From the NCBI GenBank assembly GCA_040756375.1, contig JBFLZC010000010.1:62001-126000 (forward strand): a DNA stretch of 64,000 nucleotides. The letters run 5' to 3'. The translations under genes were made by a program, and so were the position numbers. This DNA is from VGSG01 sp040756375 (GTDB lineage Bacteria; Desulfobacterota; Desulfomonilia; Desulfomonilales; Desulfomonilaceae). Below the pieces are notes generated by a model. That model saw nothing but the letters and a program-made list of their open reading frames with translations. It had not been told where the DNA came from and did not search any database. Shown in pieces: positions 1-11,403 of the stretch (position 1 is the stretch's first letter; each line of letters starts with the position of its first letter).

Positions 1-1
1 A

Positions 2-1513
2 GGGGTCACCGTGATCGATGCGACGTGCCCCCGCGTCTCGCGGGTTCAGGCGGTCATACGGAAGCACGCGAAACAGGGCCACTTCTGCGTGATCGTGGGA
101 GATGAGGACCACCCCGAAGTGAGAGGGCTCTTGGGTTACGCTTCCGCGGGCGGGCTCGTTATCGCGTCGCCGGAGCAACAAGACCTTATCGATTCCCTGG
201 ACCCCACGCGGGAAGTCTGTGTGGTTGCACAGACCACCCAGGAAGCGGAAACGTTCAGCGGAGTCGTTGATCGGCTCAAGAAGCGGGGCCTCCAGCTCCA
301 CATATACGACACGATCTGCGATTCCACCCGCAAACGCCAGGCGGAAATCCGGAGCATGGCGAGCCAATCGGACCTGATTGTCGTGGTAGGTGGGAGAGGC
401 TCCGCGAACACCCGGAGGCTGGTGAAAGTCGCGGAACAGGCAGGCGTGAGGGCCGTGCATGTGGAGACCGCGGACGAGTTGCCCCCGTCTGTGTTCAGCG
501 ACGCTGGCGTCGTAGGAGTCACCGCCGGAGCCAGTACCCCGAACTGGCAGATTCAAGGAGTGATATCGAGGCTCAAAGAGGTCGCGATGAGCCGCGCGGC
601 CACGCCTTTGAGAAAATTGCGTAAAGCTTTCGACGTTTCGGTCATGACCTATGTGTGGGCCGGAGCCGGAGGCGGCGGACTCACCGCAGCGTGTCTCACC
701 TTGCAGGGTCGCGAGGTAACCTGGCTTCCCCTGGCGATGACCGCGTTGTTCGTCTTTTCCATGCACCTCCTGAACCGGGTGATGGAGCGCACGGGTGCGG
801 TGCGCTTTAATACTCCTGAGATTGCCGCGTTTTATGCTCGGCACAAGGTTTTGCTCAGTGCTCTCGGAGTTATTTCCTCCTCGATCGCGGTGCTGCTGGG
901 CGCGCTGGCGGGGACGTACACTCTGATCCTGCTCAGCACCATGATTGTGGGAGCGCTGCTCTATTCCATGCCGCTGGGCGCGCAATTAGGGTCCGCTCCC
1001 AGGACTCGATTGAGCCTAAAAGAGATCCCTGGAGCCAAAACTCCCTTGGTCGCCCTTGGCTGGGCCATGGCAGCGTCGGTCCTGCCTGTGATCGATTCAT
1101 GGGGCGAGCTGCGCGTTCCTGCACTGGTAACCGCATTTGTCTTCGCGGCAGGCATGATTTTCTGGCGAACGGCGCTCTCGGACCTTATGGATCTTCAGGG
1201 AGATCGAATTGTGGGCCGCGAAACTATCCCGATTCTGATCGGGGTGAAAAAGACTGAAAGATTGCTAGAAAGGCTCTTGGTTGTACTGACCCTCTTCCCC
1301 TTGGCGACCACCATCGTGGGATGGACCAGCGGTGTGGGATACTTGCTTGCGCTGAATTCGCTGGTATTCGGGGCGATTTTTGTGGTCTATCGAAGAGGCC
1401 AATTGGTGGATCGCCTGGTATTTGAAGGATTGGTAGACGGAAACCTGGTCATTGCAGGAGTAGTCAGTATAATATATGGTTGGGTGTTGGGGGTCCCGGG
1501 AAAATTGACTTGA
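2..1513 (+). CDS. ispH: IspH (HMBPP reductase) fused to a UbiA-type prenyltransferase domain, 5' end outside window
   Basis: The first ~190 visible residues are the C-terminal two thirds of 4-hydroxy-3-methylbut-2-enyl diphosphate reductase, the [4Fe-4S] enzyme making IPP and DMAPP at the end of the MEP pathway. Visible motifs are DATCPRV (cluster Cys), HPEVRG, QTT, DTICDSTRKRQ (cluster Cys), GSANT and GASTPNW. The first cluster Cys and the start lie before base 1, and the frame is open to base 2. The chain then continues without a stop into ~310 hydrophobic residues with about eight membrane segments and a UbiA-type second Asp motif, DLMDLQGDRIVG (from base 1181). The first UbiA motif is degenerate (NRVMERTG near base 773, without the usual Asp pair). 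A fused enzyme could couple isoprenoid precursor supply to a membrane prenyl-transfer step; that is inference. The stop codon lies inside the -35 box of the following promoter. Confidence 0.9.
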   Translation, partial: GVTVIDATCPRVSRVQAVIRKHAKQGHFCVIVGDEDHPEVRGLLGYASAGGLVIASPEQQDLIDSLDPTREVCVVAQTTQEAETFSGVVDRLKKRGLQLHIYDTICDSTRKRQAEIRSMASQSDLIVVVGGRGSANTRRLVKVAEQAGVRAVHVETADELPPSVFSDAGVVGVTAGASTPNWQIQGVISRLKEVAMSRAATPLRKLRKAFDVSVMTYVWAGAGGGGLTAACLTLQGREVTWLPLAMTALFVFSMHLLNRVMERTGAVRFNTPEIAAFYARHKVLLSALGVISSSIAVLLGALAGTYTLILLSTMIVGALLYSMPLGAQLGSAPRTRLSLKEIPGAKTPLVALGWAMAASVLPVIDSWGELRVPALVTAFVFAAGMIFWRTALSDLMDLQGDRIVGRETIPILIGVKKTERLLERLLVVLTLFPLATTIVGWTSGVGYLLALNSLVFGAIFVVYRRGQLVDRLVFEGLVDGNLVIAGVVSIIYGWVLGVPGKLT

Positions 1514-1538
1514 CAGCCCGGTATGCCTCTGTTAAAAA
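1510..1538 (+). promoter_or_regulatory. Candidate sigma-70 promoter for the tRNA cluster
   Basis: TTGACA at 1510-1515 and TAAAAA at 1533-1538 are separated by 17 bases, about 25 bases before the first tRNA. The -35 overlaps the TGA stop of the preceding gene. The -10 match is only moderate. Confidence 0.45.
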
Positions 1539-1563
1539 AAGTACTTTTATAGAGGAGGCTCTG

Positions 1564-1639
1564 GCTGGCGTAGCTCAACTGGCAGAGCAGCTGATTTGTA
1601 ATCAGCAGGTTGCGGGTTCGACTCCCATCGCCAGCTCCA
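1564..1639 (+). tRNA. tRNA-Thr (UGU)
   Basis: A cloverleaf with acceptor arms GCTGGCG and CGCCAGC, anticodon loop TTTGTAA (anticodon TGT), a GGTTCGACTCC T arm and an encoded CCA. First of four clustered tRNAs upstream of tuf. Confidence 0.97.
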
Positions 1640-1643
1640 GATA

Positions 1644-1728
1644 GGAGGGGTTCCCGAGTGGCCAAAGGGGGCAGACTGTAAATCTGTTGGCTCAGCCTTC
1701 GGAGGTTCGAATCCTCCCCCCTCCACCA
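1644..1728 (+). tRNA. tRNA-Tyr (GUA)
   Basis: Acceptor arms GGAGGGG and CCCCTCC, anticodon loop CTGTAAA (GTA), and the long variable arm expected for bacterial tRNA-Tyr. CCA is encoded. It begins four bases after the preceding tRNA. Confidence 0.97.
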
Positions 1729-1767
1729 TGTGAGCATCGACGACGTGTGGAGTGGGGGGCGCGTCGG

Positions 1768-1843
1768 GCGGGAATAGCTCAGGTGGTAGAGCGTCAGCCT
1801 TCCAAGCTGAATGTCGCGGGTTCGAATCCCGTTTCCCGCTCCA
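1768..1843 (+). tRNA. tRNA-Gly (UCC)
   Basis: Acceptor arms GCGGGAA and TTCCCGC, anticodon loop CTTCCAA (TCC), encoded CCA. Third member of the cluster. Confidence 0.97.
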
Positions 1844-1925
1844 GACCACCAGATCTCGAAAATCCCCGCCGGAAAACGGCATTGCCTTACTTCGGGAGAG
1901 CCCAGCCGAAAGTAGATTTTCGACT

Positions 1926-2002
1926 GCCCACGTAGCTCAGTAGGTAGAGCACTTCCTTGGTAAGGAAGAGGTTCACCGGTTCGATCCCGGTCGTGGGCTC
2001 CA
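1926..2002 (+). tRNA. tRNA-Thr (GGU)
   Basis: Acceptor arms GCCCACG and CGTGGGC, anticodon loop TTGGTAA (GGT), encoded CCA. It lies 117 bases before tuf. The common tRNA-Tyr, Gly, Thr, tuf order of proteobacteria supports cotranscription. Confidence 0.97.
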
Positions 2003-2119
2003 TATATAACACCCCCGCGGCCCGGTTTCATCTTGTCGGGGGTTGATCCTTCGATGAGTCGGGACGCGGATGACCTAATTCTTATCCCGTGCCGGTGATT
2101 TTTCCGTAAGGAGGACACG

Positions 2120-3313
2120 ATGGCCAAGGCGAAGTTTGAGCGGACCAAGCCTCACGTGAACGTAGGGACCATAGGGCACATCGATCATGGGAAGACGACT
2201 CTGACCGCTGCGATCACGCTGATTTTATCCAAGAGCGGTTTGGCGAATTACGTGCCCTTTGAGGAGATTGACAAGGCTCCGGAGGAGAAAGAGCGCGGCA
2301 TAACCATAGCCACGGCTCACGTGGAGTATGAGACGGCCAATCGTCACTATGCGCATGTGGACTGCCCGGGCCATGCCGACTACATCAAGAACATGATCAC
2401 CGGTGCAGCCCAGATGGATGGTGCGATCCTGGTGGTGGGTGCGAATGACGGTCCCATGCCTCAGACCCGTGAGCATATTCTCCTGGCTCGTCAGGTGGGT
2501 GTTCCGTACATCGTGGTATTCTTGAATAAAGTGGATATGGTGGACGATCCGGAGCTTATCGAATTGGTGGAATTGGAGCTCCGCGAATTGCTCAGTTCGT
2601 ACGAATTTCCGGGAGACGACATCCCGATCATTCGGGGGAGCGCTCTGAAGGCCCTTGAGGCGGGCGATCCGAAGCATCCTGATGCCAAGTGCGTACTTGA
2701 CCTCATGGAAGCGGTGGACGCTTATGTTCCGGTTCCGGTTCGTGACATAGACAAGCCGTTCCTGATGCCGATTGAAGACGTGTTCAGCATCTCCGGTCGA
2801 GGCACGGTGGTGACCGGCCGCGTTGAGCGCGGGGTTATCAAGGTGAACGAAGAGGTGGAGATCGTAGGTCTCCGTCCCACCATCAAGACGGTATGTACCG
2901 GCGTGGAGATGTTCCGCAAGGTGCTCGATCGCGGTGAAGCGGGTGACAATATCGGTGTACTCCTCCGCGGCATCAAGCGGGACGAGGTGGAGCGCGGTCA
3001 AGTGGTTGCAGCTCCTGGCTCGATCACACCGCATACGAAGTTCAAGGCAGAGACGTACATCCTGAACAAGGAAGAAGGTGGCCGACACACACCGTTTTTC
3101 AACGGTTATCGTCCCCAGTTCTATTTCCGTACCACGGACGTGACCGGTGTGGTGAAGCTTCCCGAAGGGGTTGAGATGGTGATGCCCGGAGACAATGTGA
3201 CCGTTGAGGCTGAGCTGATCACCCCCATCGCGATGGAGAAGGAGTTGCGTTTCGCAATCCGTGAAGGCGGCCGCACCGTCGGCGCAGGCGTCGTCTCGGA
3301 TATCATCGAGTGA
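2120..3313 (+). CDS. tuf: Elongation factor Tu (copy 1)
   Basis: The GTPase that delivers aminoacyl-tRNA to the ribosomal A site. At 397 residues it has the usual bacterial length, with G1 GHIDHGKT near residue 19, G3 DCPGHADY, G4 NKVD, and beta-barrel domains II and III to the C-terminus. A strong AAGGAGG lies eight bases before ATG. It follows the tRNA cluster, with rpmG, tRNA-Trp and secE downstream. The protein is identical to the second copy at 19963-21156. The DNA differs only at synonymous sites and is identical over 2321-2811, so the two copies are being homogenised. Confidence 0.99.
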   Translation: MAKAKFERTKPHVNVGTIGHIDHGKTTLTAAITLILSKSGLANYVPFEEIDKAPEEKERGITIATAHVEYETANRHYAHVDCPGHADYIKNMITGAAQMDGAILVVGANDGPMPQTREHILLARQVGVPYIVVFLNKVDMVDDPELIELVELELRELLSSYEFPGDDIPIIRGSALKALEAGDPKHPDAKCVLDLMEAVDAYVPVPVRDIDKPFLMPIEDVFSISGRGTVVTGRVERGVIKVNEEVEIVGLRPTIKTVCTGVEMFRKVLDRGEAGDNIGVLLRGIKRDEVERGQVVAAPGSITPHTKFKAETYILNKEEGGRHTPFFNGYRPQFYFRTTDVTGVVKLPEGVEMVMPGDNVTVEAELITPIAMEKELRFAIREGGRTVGAGVVSDIIE

Positions 3314-3390
3314 GCGTCCCAGGTTACCGGGATTGCGCGGGCTTGGAGTTCACTCTTGCGATAGGACTGGAGCGTTAGGGAGGCAGATAG

Positions 3391-3540
3391 ATGAGAGATA
3401 TTATCACCCTTGCTTGCAACGTCTGTAAGCAACGGAATTATACGACGACGAAGAATAAGAAGAATACTCCCGATAAGCTGCAGTTCAAGAAGTATTGCAG
3501 GTTTTGTCGTGAACACACGATTCACAGGGAGACCAAGTGA
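3391..3540 (+). CDS. rpmG: 50S ribosomal protein L33, zinc-binding form
   Basis: A 49-residue protein beginning MRDIITLACNVC, preceded by a GGGAGG ribosome-binding site. Two Cys pairs (CNVC and CRFC) form the zinc ribbon of the C+ type of L33, so this is not the zinc-free paralogue. It sits between tuf and tRNA-Trp/secE, the conserved position in many bacteria. The short length and basic composition fit the family. Confidence 0.97.
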   Translation: MRDIITLACNVCKQRNYTTTKNKKNTPDKLQFKKYCRFCREHTIHRETK

Positions 3541-3564
3541 CGAGCTTTCAGGCGGACGAGGTGT

Positions 3565-3640
3565 AGGCCAGTAGCTCAACGGCTAGAGCACCGGTCTCCA
3601 AAACCGGGGGTTGGGGGTTCGAATCCCTCCTGGCCTGCCA
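3565..3640 (+). tRNA. tRNA-Trp (CCA)
   Basis: Acceptor arms AGGCCAG and CTGGCCT, anticodon loop CTCCAAA (CCA), T arm GGGTTCGAATCCC, discriminator G and encoded CCA. It lies between rpmG and secE, a widely conserved position. Confidence 0.97.
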
Positions 3641-3691
3641 TTCCTTTTGGGGGAATGGGTTCGTCCCCGCAGCTCGTTTGAAGAGAGATCG

Positions 3692-3901
3692 ATGGAGCGA
3701 GTAAAAGCTTTCCTAAAGAGTACCATGGAGTTCTTCCGTGAAGTGAAGGCAGAGCTTCAGAAGGTAACCTTCCCCACCCGCCAGGAAACCCTAGGTTCGA
3801 CGGTGGTTGTGTTGGTTCTCACGGTGATCATGGCGCTCTACCTTGGATTCAGCGATTGGGCCCTCGCACGCGTCGTGAAAATGCTCTTGCAAATGGGGTA
3901 G
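3692..3901 (+). CDS. secE: Preprotein translocase subunit SecE
   Basis: A small inner-membrane subunit that clamps SecY in the Sec translocon. The 69-residue protein starts MERVKAFLKSTMEFFREV. It has the amphipathic VKAELQKVTFPTRQE segment typical of SecE, then a single membrane helix (about residues 38-58). The ATG at 3692 is chosen because the frame upstream runs into tRNA-Trp. GAGAGA lies just before the start. nusG follows after 38 bases, the standard order. Confidence 0.97.
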   Translation: MERVKAFLKSTMEFFREVKAELQKVTFPTRQETLGSTVVVLVLTVIMALYLGFSDWALARVVKMLLQMG

Positions 3902-3939
3902 GATTCTTGTAACGGGAGTCACGCAAAGGAGGGCATCCA

Positions 3940-4470
3940 TTGGCTTTGCGCTGGTATGTAGTACATACCTATTCAGGATATGAGAACAAGGTGAGACTCG
4001 CTCTGGAAGAAAAGGTTAAGGCCCTGAGTTTACAGGATAAAATTACGGACGTTCTCATTCCATCCGAATCAGTGGTCGAGCTGGTGAAAGGCGAGCGGAA
4101 GACATCTAACCGCAAGTTCTTTCCCGGGTATGTGCTGGTGCGGATGGAGCTCGACGACCAAACCTGGCACCTGGTGCGGAGCACTCCCAAGGTCACCGGC
4201 TTTATCGGTTCCCGAACGGAACCCGCGGTGATTCCTGATGAAGACGTGGACAAGATCCGGAAGCAGATGGCCGAAGGGCAGGAGAAGCCCAAGCCCAAGT
4301 ATTCGTTTGAGAAGGGGGACTCAGTGCGGGTCGTGGATGGCCCGTTCATCAACTTCAACGGCACGGTCGAAGAGGTCAGGCCTGACAAAGGCAAGTTACG
4401 GGTCTTGGTGAGCATCTTCGGCAGGCCTACTCCCGTGGAGCTCGATTTTATCCAGGTTACCAAGAATTAA
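3940..4470 (+). CDS. nusG: Transcription termination/antitermination factor NusG
   Basis: NusG binds the beta' clamp helices of RNA polymerase and links it to Rho or to ribosomal protein S10. The 176-residue protein begins ALRWYVVHTYSGYENKV, the NGN domain. After a linker comes the KOW domain, with GDSVRVVDGPFINFNGTV near residue 127. The start is TTG, supported by AAAGGAGGG upstream, and no ATG fits the conserved N-terminus. It lies between secE and rplK as usual. Confidence 0.97.
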   Translation: MALRWYVVHTYSGYENKVRLALEEKVKALSLQDKITDVLIPSESVVELVKGERKTSNRKFFPGYVLVRMELDDQTWHLVRSTPKVTGFIGSRTEPAVIPDEDVDKIRKQMAEGQEKPKPKYSFEKGDSVRVVDGPFINFNGTVEEVRPDKGKLRVLVSIFGRPTPVELDFIQVTKN

Positions 4471-4564
4471 CCGAAAGCAGAGCATGGAATCGGAGCTGTA
4501 GTGCTCGAATCCTTTCGAGGATTTGTGCAAAGACGGCCGATTTGTTTTTCAGAGGAAGGATGTA

Positions 4565-4987
4565 ATGGCAAAGAAAATAACAGCTTACGTGAAGCTCCAG
4601 ATCCCTGGCGGTGAAGCTAAGCCGTCCCCGCCCGTGGGACCGGCTCTGGGCCAGCACGGCGTGAACATTATGGAGTTTTGCAAGGCATTCAACGCCCAAA
4701 CCCAGAACCAGCCTGGAGTTATCATTCCGGTCCTCATAACGATTTATCAGGATCGTTCTTTCACTTTCGAGCTCAAGACTCCGCCCGCATCCTATCTCTT
4801 GAAGAAAGCGGCTGGGATCGAAAAAGCCTCAAAGGAACCGAACCGAGACAAGGTAGCCAAGCTTACTCGACAACAGATCGAAGAGATTGCCAAGCTGAAG
4901 ATGCAGGATCTCAATGCAAAGGACCTGGAAGGCGCGGTCAAGACGATCATGGGATCTGCCCGTAGCATGGGCATAGACGTTGTCTGA
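4565..4987 (+). CDS. rplK: 50S ribosomal protein L11
   Basis: A component of the GTPase-associated centre, needed for factor-dependent GTP hydrolysis and the stringent response. At 140 residues it has the typical length. The N-terminal motif LQIPGGEAKPSPPVGPALG (residues 9-27) is intact, and the C-terminal RNA-binding domain ends MGIDVV. The ATG at 4565 follows GAGGAAGG. rplA follows after 15 bases. Confidence 0.98.
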   Translation: MAKKITAYVKLQIPGGEAKPSPPVGPALGQHGVNIMEFCKAFNAQTQNQPGVIIPVLITIYQDRSFTFELKTPPASYLLKKAAGIEKASKEPNRDKVAKLTRQQIEEIAKLKMQDLNAKDLEGAVKTIMGSARSMGIDVV

Positions 4988-5002
4988 GAATAGAGGATCA
5001 TA

Positions 5003-5707
5003 ATGCCTGCCAAGAGCAAGAAGAAGGTTGAGGCCAGACAGAAGGTTGACCGGACCAAGAAGTACTCCCTGGAAGAAGGCGTGCAGACCACGCTCGACGG
5101 GGCGTACGCGAAGTTCGATGAATCGGTAGATCTGGCGGTCAAATTGGGCGTGGACCCGCGGCACGCGGACCAGATGGTGCGAGGGACCTGTGTCCTTCCC
5201 CACGGCACCGGTAAGTCCGTGAGGGTGATTGCGTTCGCGAAGGGAGAGAAGGAAAAGGAAGCACGCGACGCTGGAGCCGACGAAGTGGGCGGCGACGACC
5301 TGGCCAAGAAGATCCAGGAGGGCTGGCTGGAATTCGATAAGGCGGTGGCCACCCCCGACATGATGGCTGTCGTCGGCAAGCTGGGCAAGATCTTGGGCCC
5401 AAGGGGCATGATGCCGAACCCCAAAGTGGGAACGGTTACCTTTGATATAGGCAAGGCAGTGGAGGAGCTCAAGGGGGGCAAGGTGGAATTCAGGGTTGAG
5501 AAGGCGGGAATCGTCCACGTTCCCGTTGGGAAGGTGTCATTCGGCCCTGAAAAACTGGCGGAAAACATTAAGGCAGTGATGGACAGTATCATCCGGTTGA
5601 AACCATCGGCGTCCAAGGGGGTCTACCTAAGAGGTATCGCGATTTCGACCACCATGGGTCCCGGTCTGAAGTTGGATCCTCAGCAGGTGGCGGCACAAGC
5701 GAAATAG
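5003..5707 (+). CDS. rplA: 50S ribosomal protein L1
   Basis: The L1-stalk protein involved in E-site tRNA release; in many bacteria it represses its own operon by binding the rplK leader. At 234 residues it has the usual length. Characteristic segments are VLPHGTGKSVRVIAF, LGPRGMMPNPKVGTV and the C-terminal KGVYLRGIAISTTMGPG. It is the second gene of the rplKA pair and is followed by a long structured leader before rplJ. Confidence 0.98.
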   Translation: MPAKSKKKVEARQKVDRTKKYSLEEGVQTTLDGAYAKFDESVDLAVKLGVDPRHADQMVRGTCVLPHGTGKSVRVIAFAKGEKEKEARDAGADEVGGDDLAKKIQEGWLEFDKAVATPDMMAVVGKLGKILGPRGMMPNPKVGTVTFDIGKAVEELKGGKVEFRVEKAGIVHVPVGKVSFGPEKLAENIKAVMDSIIRLKPSASKGVYLRGIAISTTMGPGLKLDPQQVAAQAK

Positions 5708-5764
5708 CGCCGCTATTCCTGTCTTTGAACGTTTTTGGAAGAGTAAAAAGGAAGGTAACTCAAT

Positions 5765-5875
5765 CAACCTGACTCAAAAACACTAATCAACGAGGCCGAG
5801 TCGGAGACAGCAGGCGTGCTCGCCGTCGAGCACTCAATCGAGGCCAGCCGAGACACGGCAGGAAAGAGGTGAAGA
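5765..5875 (+). promoter_or_regulatory. L10 leader: autoregulatory RNA upstream of rplJL-rpoBC
   Basis: The 234-base gap between rplA and rplJ contains CGGAGACAGCAGG at 5802-5814 and a related CCGAGACACGGCAGG at about 5848-5862, separated by a TGCTCGCCGTCGAGCA hairpin. The GAGACAGCAGG signature in a kinked stem is characteristic of the L10(L12)4 binding site in ribosomal-protein leaders. The expected effect is feedback repression of rplJ and rplL. The match is by motif and position, not by covariance search. Confidence 0.7.
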
Positions 5876-5941
5876 ACACAACTTTTTCTCCTCCGTCCTC
5901 GATTCGTGACGCTTCCTCCGACGAAAGGGGGCAAACGAGTC

Positions 5942-6487
5942 TTGAACAGACAACAGAAAGAGAAAGAAGTAGCCTGGCTACGGGAACGTTTTCAGTCCGC
6001 ACGGGTACTCGTCCTGACGAACTTCGTGGGCCTGACGGTTTCCGAGATGAACCAGCTCAGGTCCCTGCTCAGGAAAGAGGGCGCGTCATTCAAGGTACTG
6101 AAGAACACGTTGGCGCGTTTAGCGTACCCGGATACCGACGTGGCGCTTCTGTCGGAAGACCTGGTCGGCCCCAGGGCCGCTGCGTGGACCGACACCGATG
6201 AGAAGGCCGTGGCAATGGCGAAGGTCCTGGTGGACTTCGTCAAAACCCATCCCAACCTGGAACTGATCCAAGGGGTGGTCCAAGGCCAGAAACTGGCGCC
6301 CGCCGATGTGGAGACGCTCTCAAAGCTTCCGAGCCGAGAGCAGCTCTTGGCTCGTCTGTGTGGAACGATGAACGCTCCTGTTGGAGCATTCGTGAACACA
6401 CTGGCAGCCGTCGTCAGGTCCTTGCTGAACGTTCTCACGGCTATCGAAGAGAAGAAGGGCGGCGCACCCGAAGCGGCTCAGAATTGA
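5942..6487 (+). CDS. rplJ: 50S ribosomal protein L10
   Basis: The base of the L12 stalk and an autoregulator of its operon. The 181-residue protein begins at TTG (MNRQQKEKEVAWLRERF), with AAGGGGG ten bases upstream. A GTG 36 bases earlier is in frame but would add residues not seen in L10. The conserved LTNFVGLTVSEMNQLR and FKVLKNTLARLA segments bind 23S rRNA. The C-terminal helix, which docks L7/L12 dimers, is present. rplL follows after 57 bases. Confidence 0.96.
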   Translation: MNRQQKEKEVAWLRERFQSARVLVLTNFVGLTVSEMNQLRSLLRKEGASFKVLKNTLARLAYPDTDVALLSEDLVGPRAAAWTDTDEKAVAMAKVLVDFVKTHPNLELIQGVVQGQKLAPADVETLSKLPSREQLLARLCGTMNAPVGAFVNTLAAVVRSLLNVLTAIEEKKGGAPEAAQN

Positions 6488-6544
6488 GCGCTCCGGCATA
6501 GCAGCCCTGAAAATGTTGCACAGTCGCGAATCGAGGAGGAAATC

Positions 6545-6934
6545 ATGGCAGAGATTACCAAAGAGGATGTGAAAGAATTTATTCGGAACATGTCGGTCAT
6601 CGAACTCAGCAGGCTCGTGAAGGAGCTGGAGGAGGAGTTCGGAGTTTCAGCCGCAGCGCCGATGGCCTTTGCCGCGGCAGGGGTCGGCGCCGGTGGCGCA
6701 GAGGCGGCTCCGGCTGAAGAGCAGACCGAATTTGACGTTGTGCTGACGGGTTTCGGGGACAAGAAAATCCAGGTGATAAAAGTGGTTCGCTCCCTGACCG
6801 ATCTGGGCCTCAAGGAGGCCAAGGACCTGGTCGAGGGCGTGCCAAGCCCTGTGAAGCAAGGGGTCTCCAAGGAAGAAGCTGAAAAGGCCAAGGCCGAGCT
6901 TGAATCTGCTGGAGCCACAGTCGAAATCAAGTGA
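6545..6934 (+). CDS. rplL: 50S ribosomal protein L7/L12
   Basis: The acidic, multicopy stalk protein that recruits translation GTPases. At 129 residues it has a normal length. It comprises an N-terminal dimerisation helix, an Ala/Gly-rich flexible hinge around residues 36-60 (AAAPMAFAAAGVGAGG), and a C-terminal globular domain with KIQVIKVVRSLTDLGLKEAK. GAGGAGG precedes the ATG. Confidence 0.98.
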   Translation: MAEITKEDVKEFIRNMSVIELSRLVKELEEEFGVSAAAPMAFAAAGVGAGGAEAAPAEEQTEFDVVLTGFGDKKIQVIKVVRSLTDLGLKEAKDLVEGVPSPVKQGVSKEEAEKAKAELESAGATVEIK

Positions 6935-6962
6935 TCACCTGCCCCAGAAGGAAATCTGTTCC

Positions 6963-7003
6963 GAGTTCGGGGGACGGTCGTGTATGGCCGTTCTCCGAAT
7001 TCC
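6963..7003 (+). promoter_or_regulatory. Stem-loop between rplL and rpoB
   Basis: The arms GAGTTCGGGGGACGG and CCGTTCTCCGAATT pair over about 14 positions with two mismatches around a 10-base loop. There is no T-run after it. In many bacteria this gap holds an attenuator or RNase III processing site that lowers rpoBC expression relative to rplJL; such a role here is inference from structure and position. Confidence 0.5.
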
Positions 7004-7065
7004 TGGTTCCCGAGACGCATCCTCATTCGACCTCCGAATAACACTATTAACCACAGAGGGAGATC

Positions 7066-11301
<4,236 letters not shown>

Positions 11302-11403
11302 TCGACCCTTCGGAACGCTTCGGCCGTTTCCGCGGGGAGGCGGCCGACAACATCCCTCGGAACCGGGATACGACCCCGGCCAACCTCGTGAAGGAGGGAA
11401 ACC

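Noticed and set aside
2225..3088. Long antisense ORF within tuf (and its 472-residue counterpart in tuf copy 2)
   Set aside because: A shadow of tuf's codon bias; it recurs in both tuf copies and has no start signals of its own.
3611..3691. Longer secE starting upstream
   Set aside because: It would begin inside tRNA-Trp.
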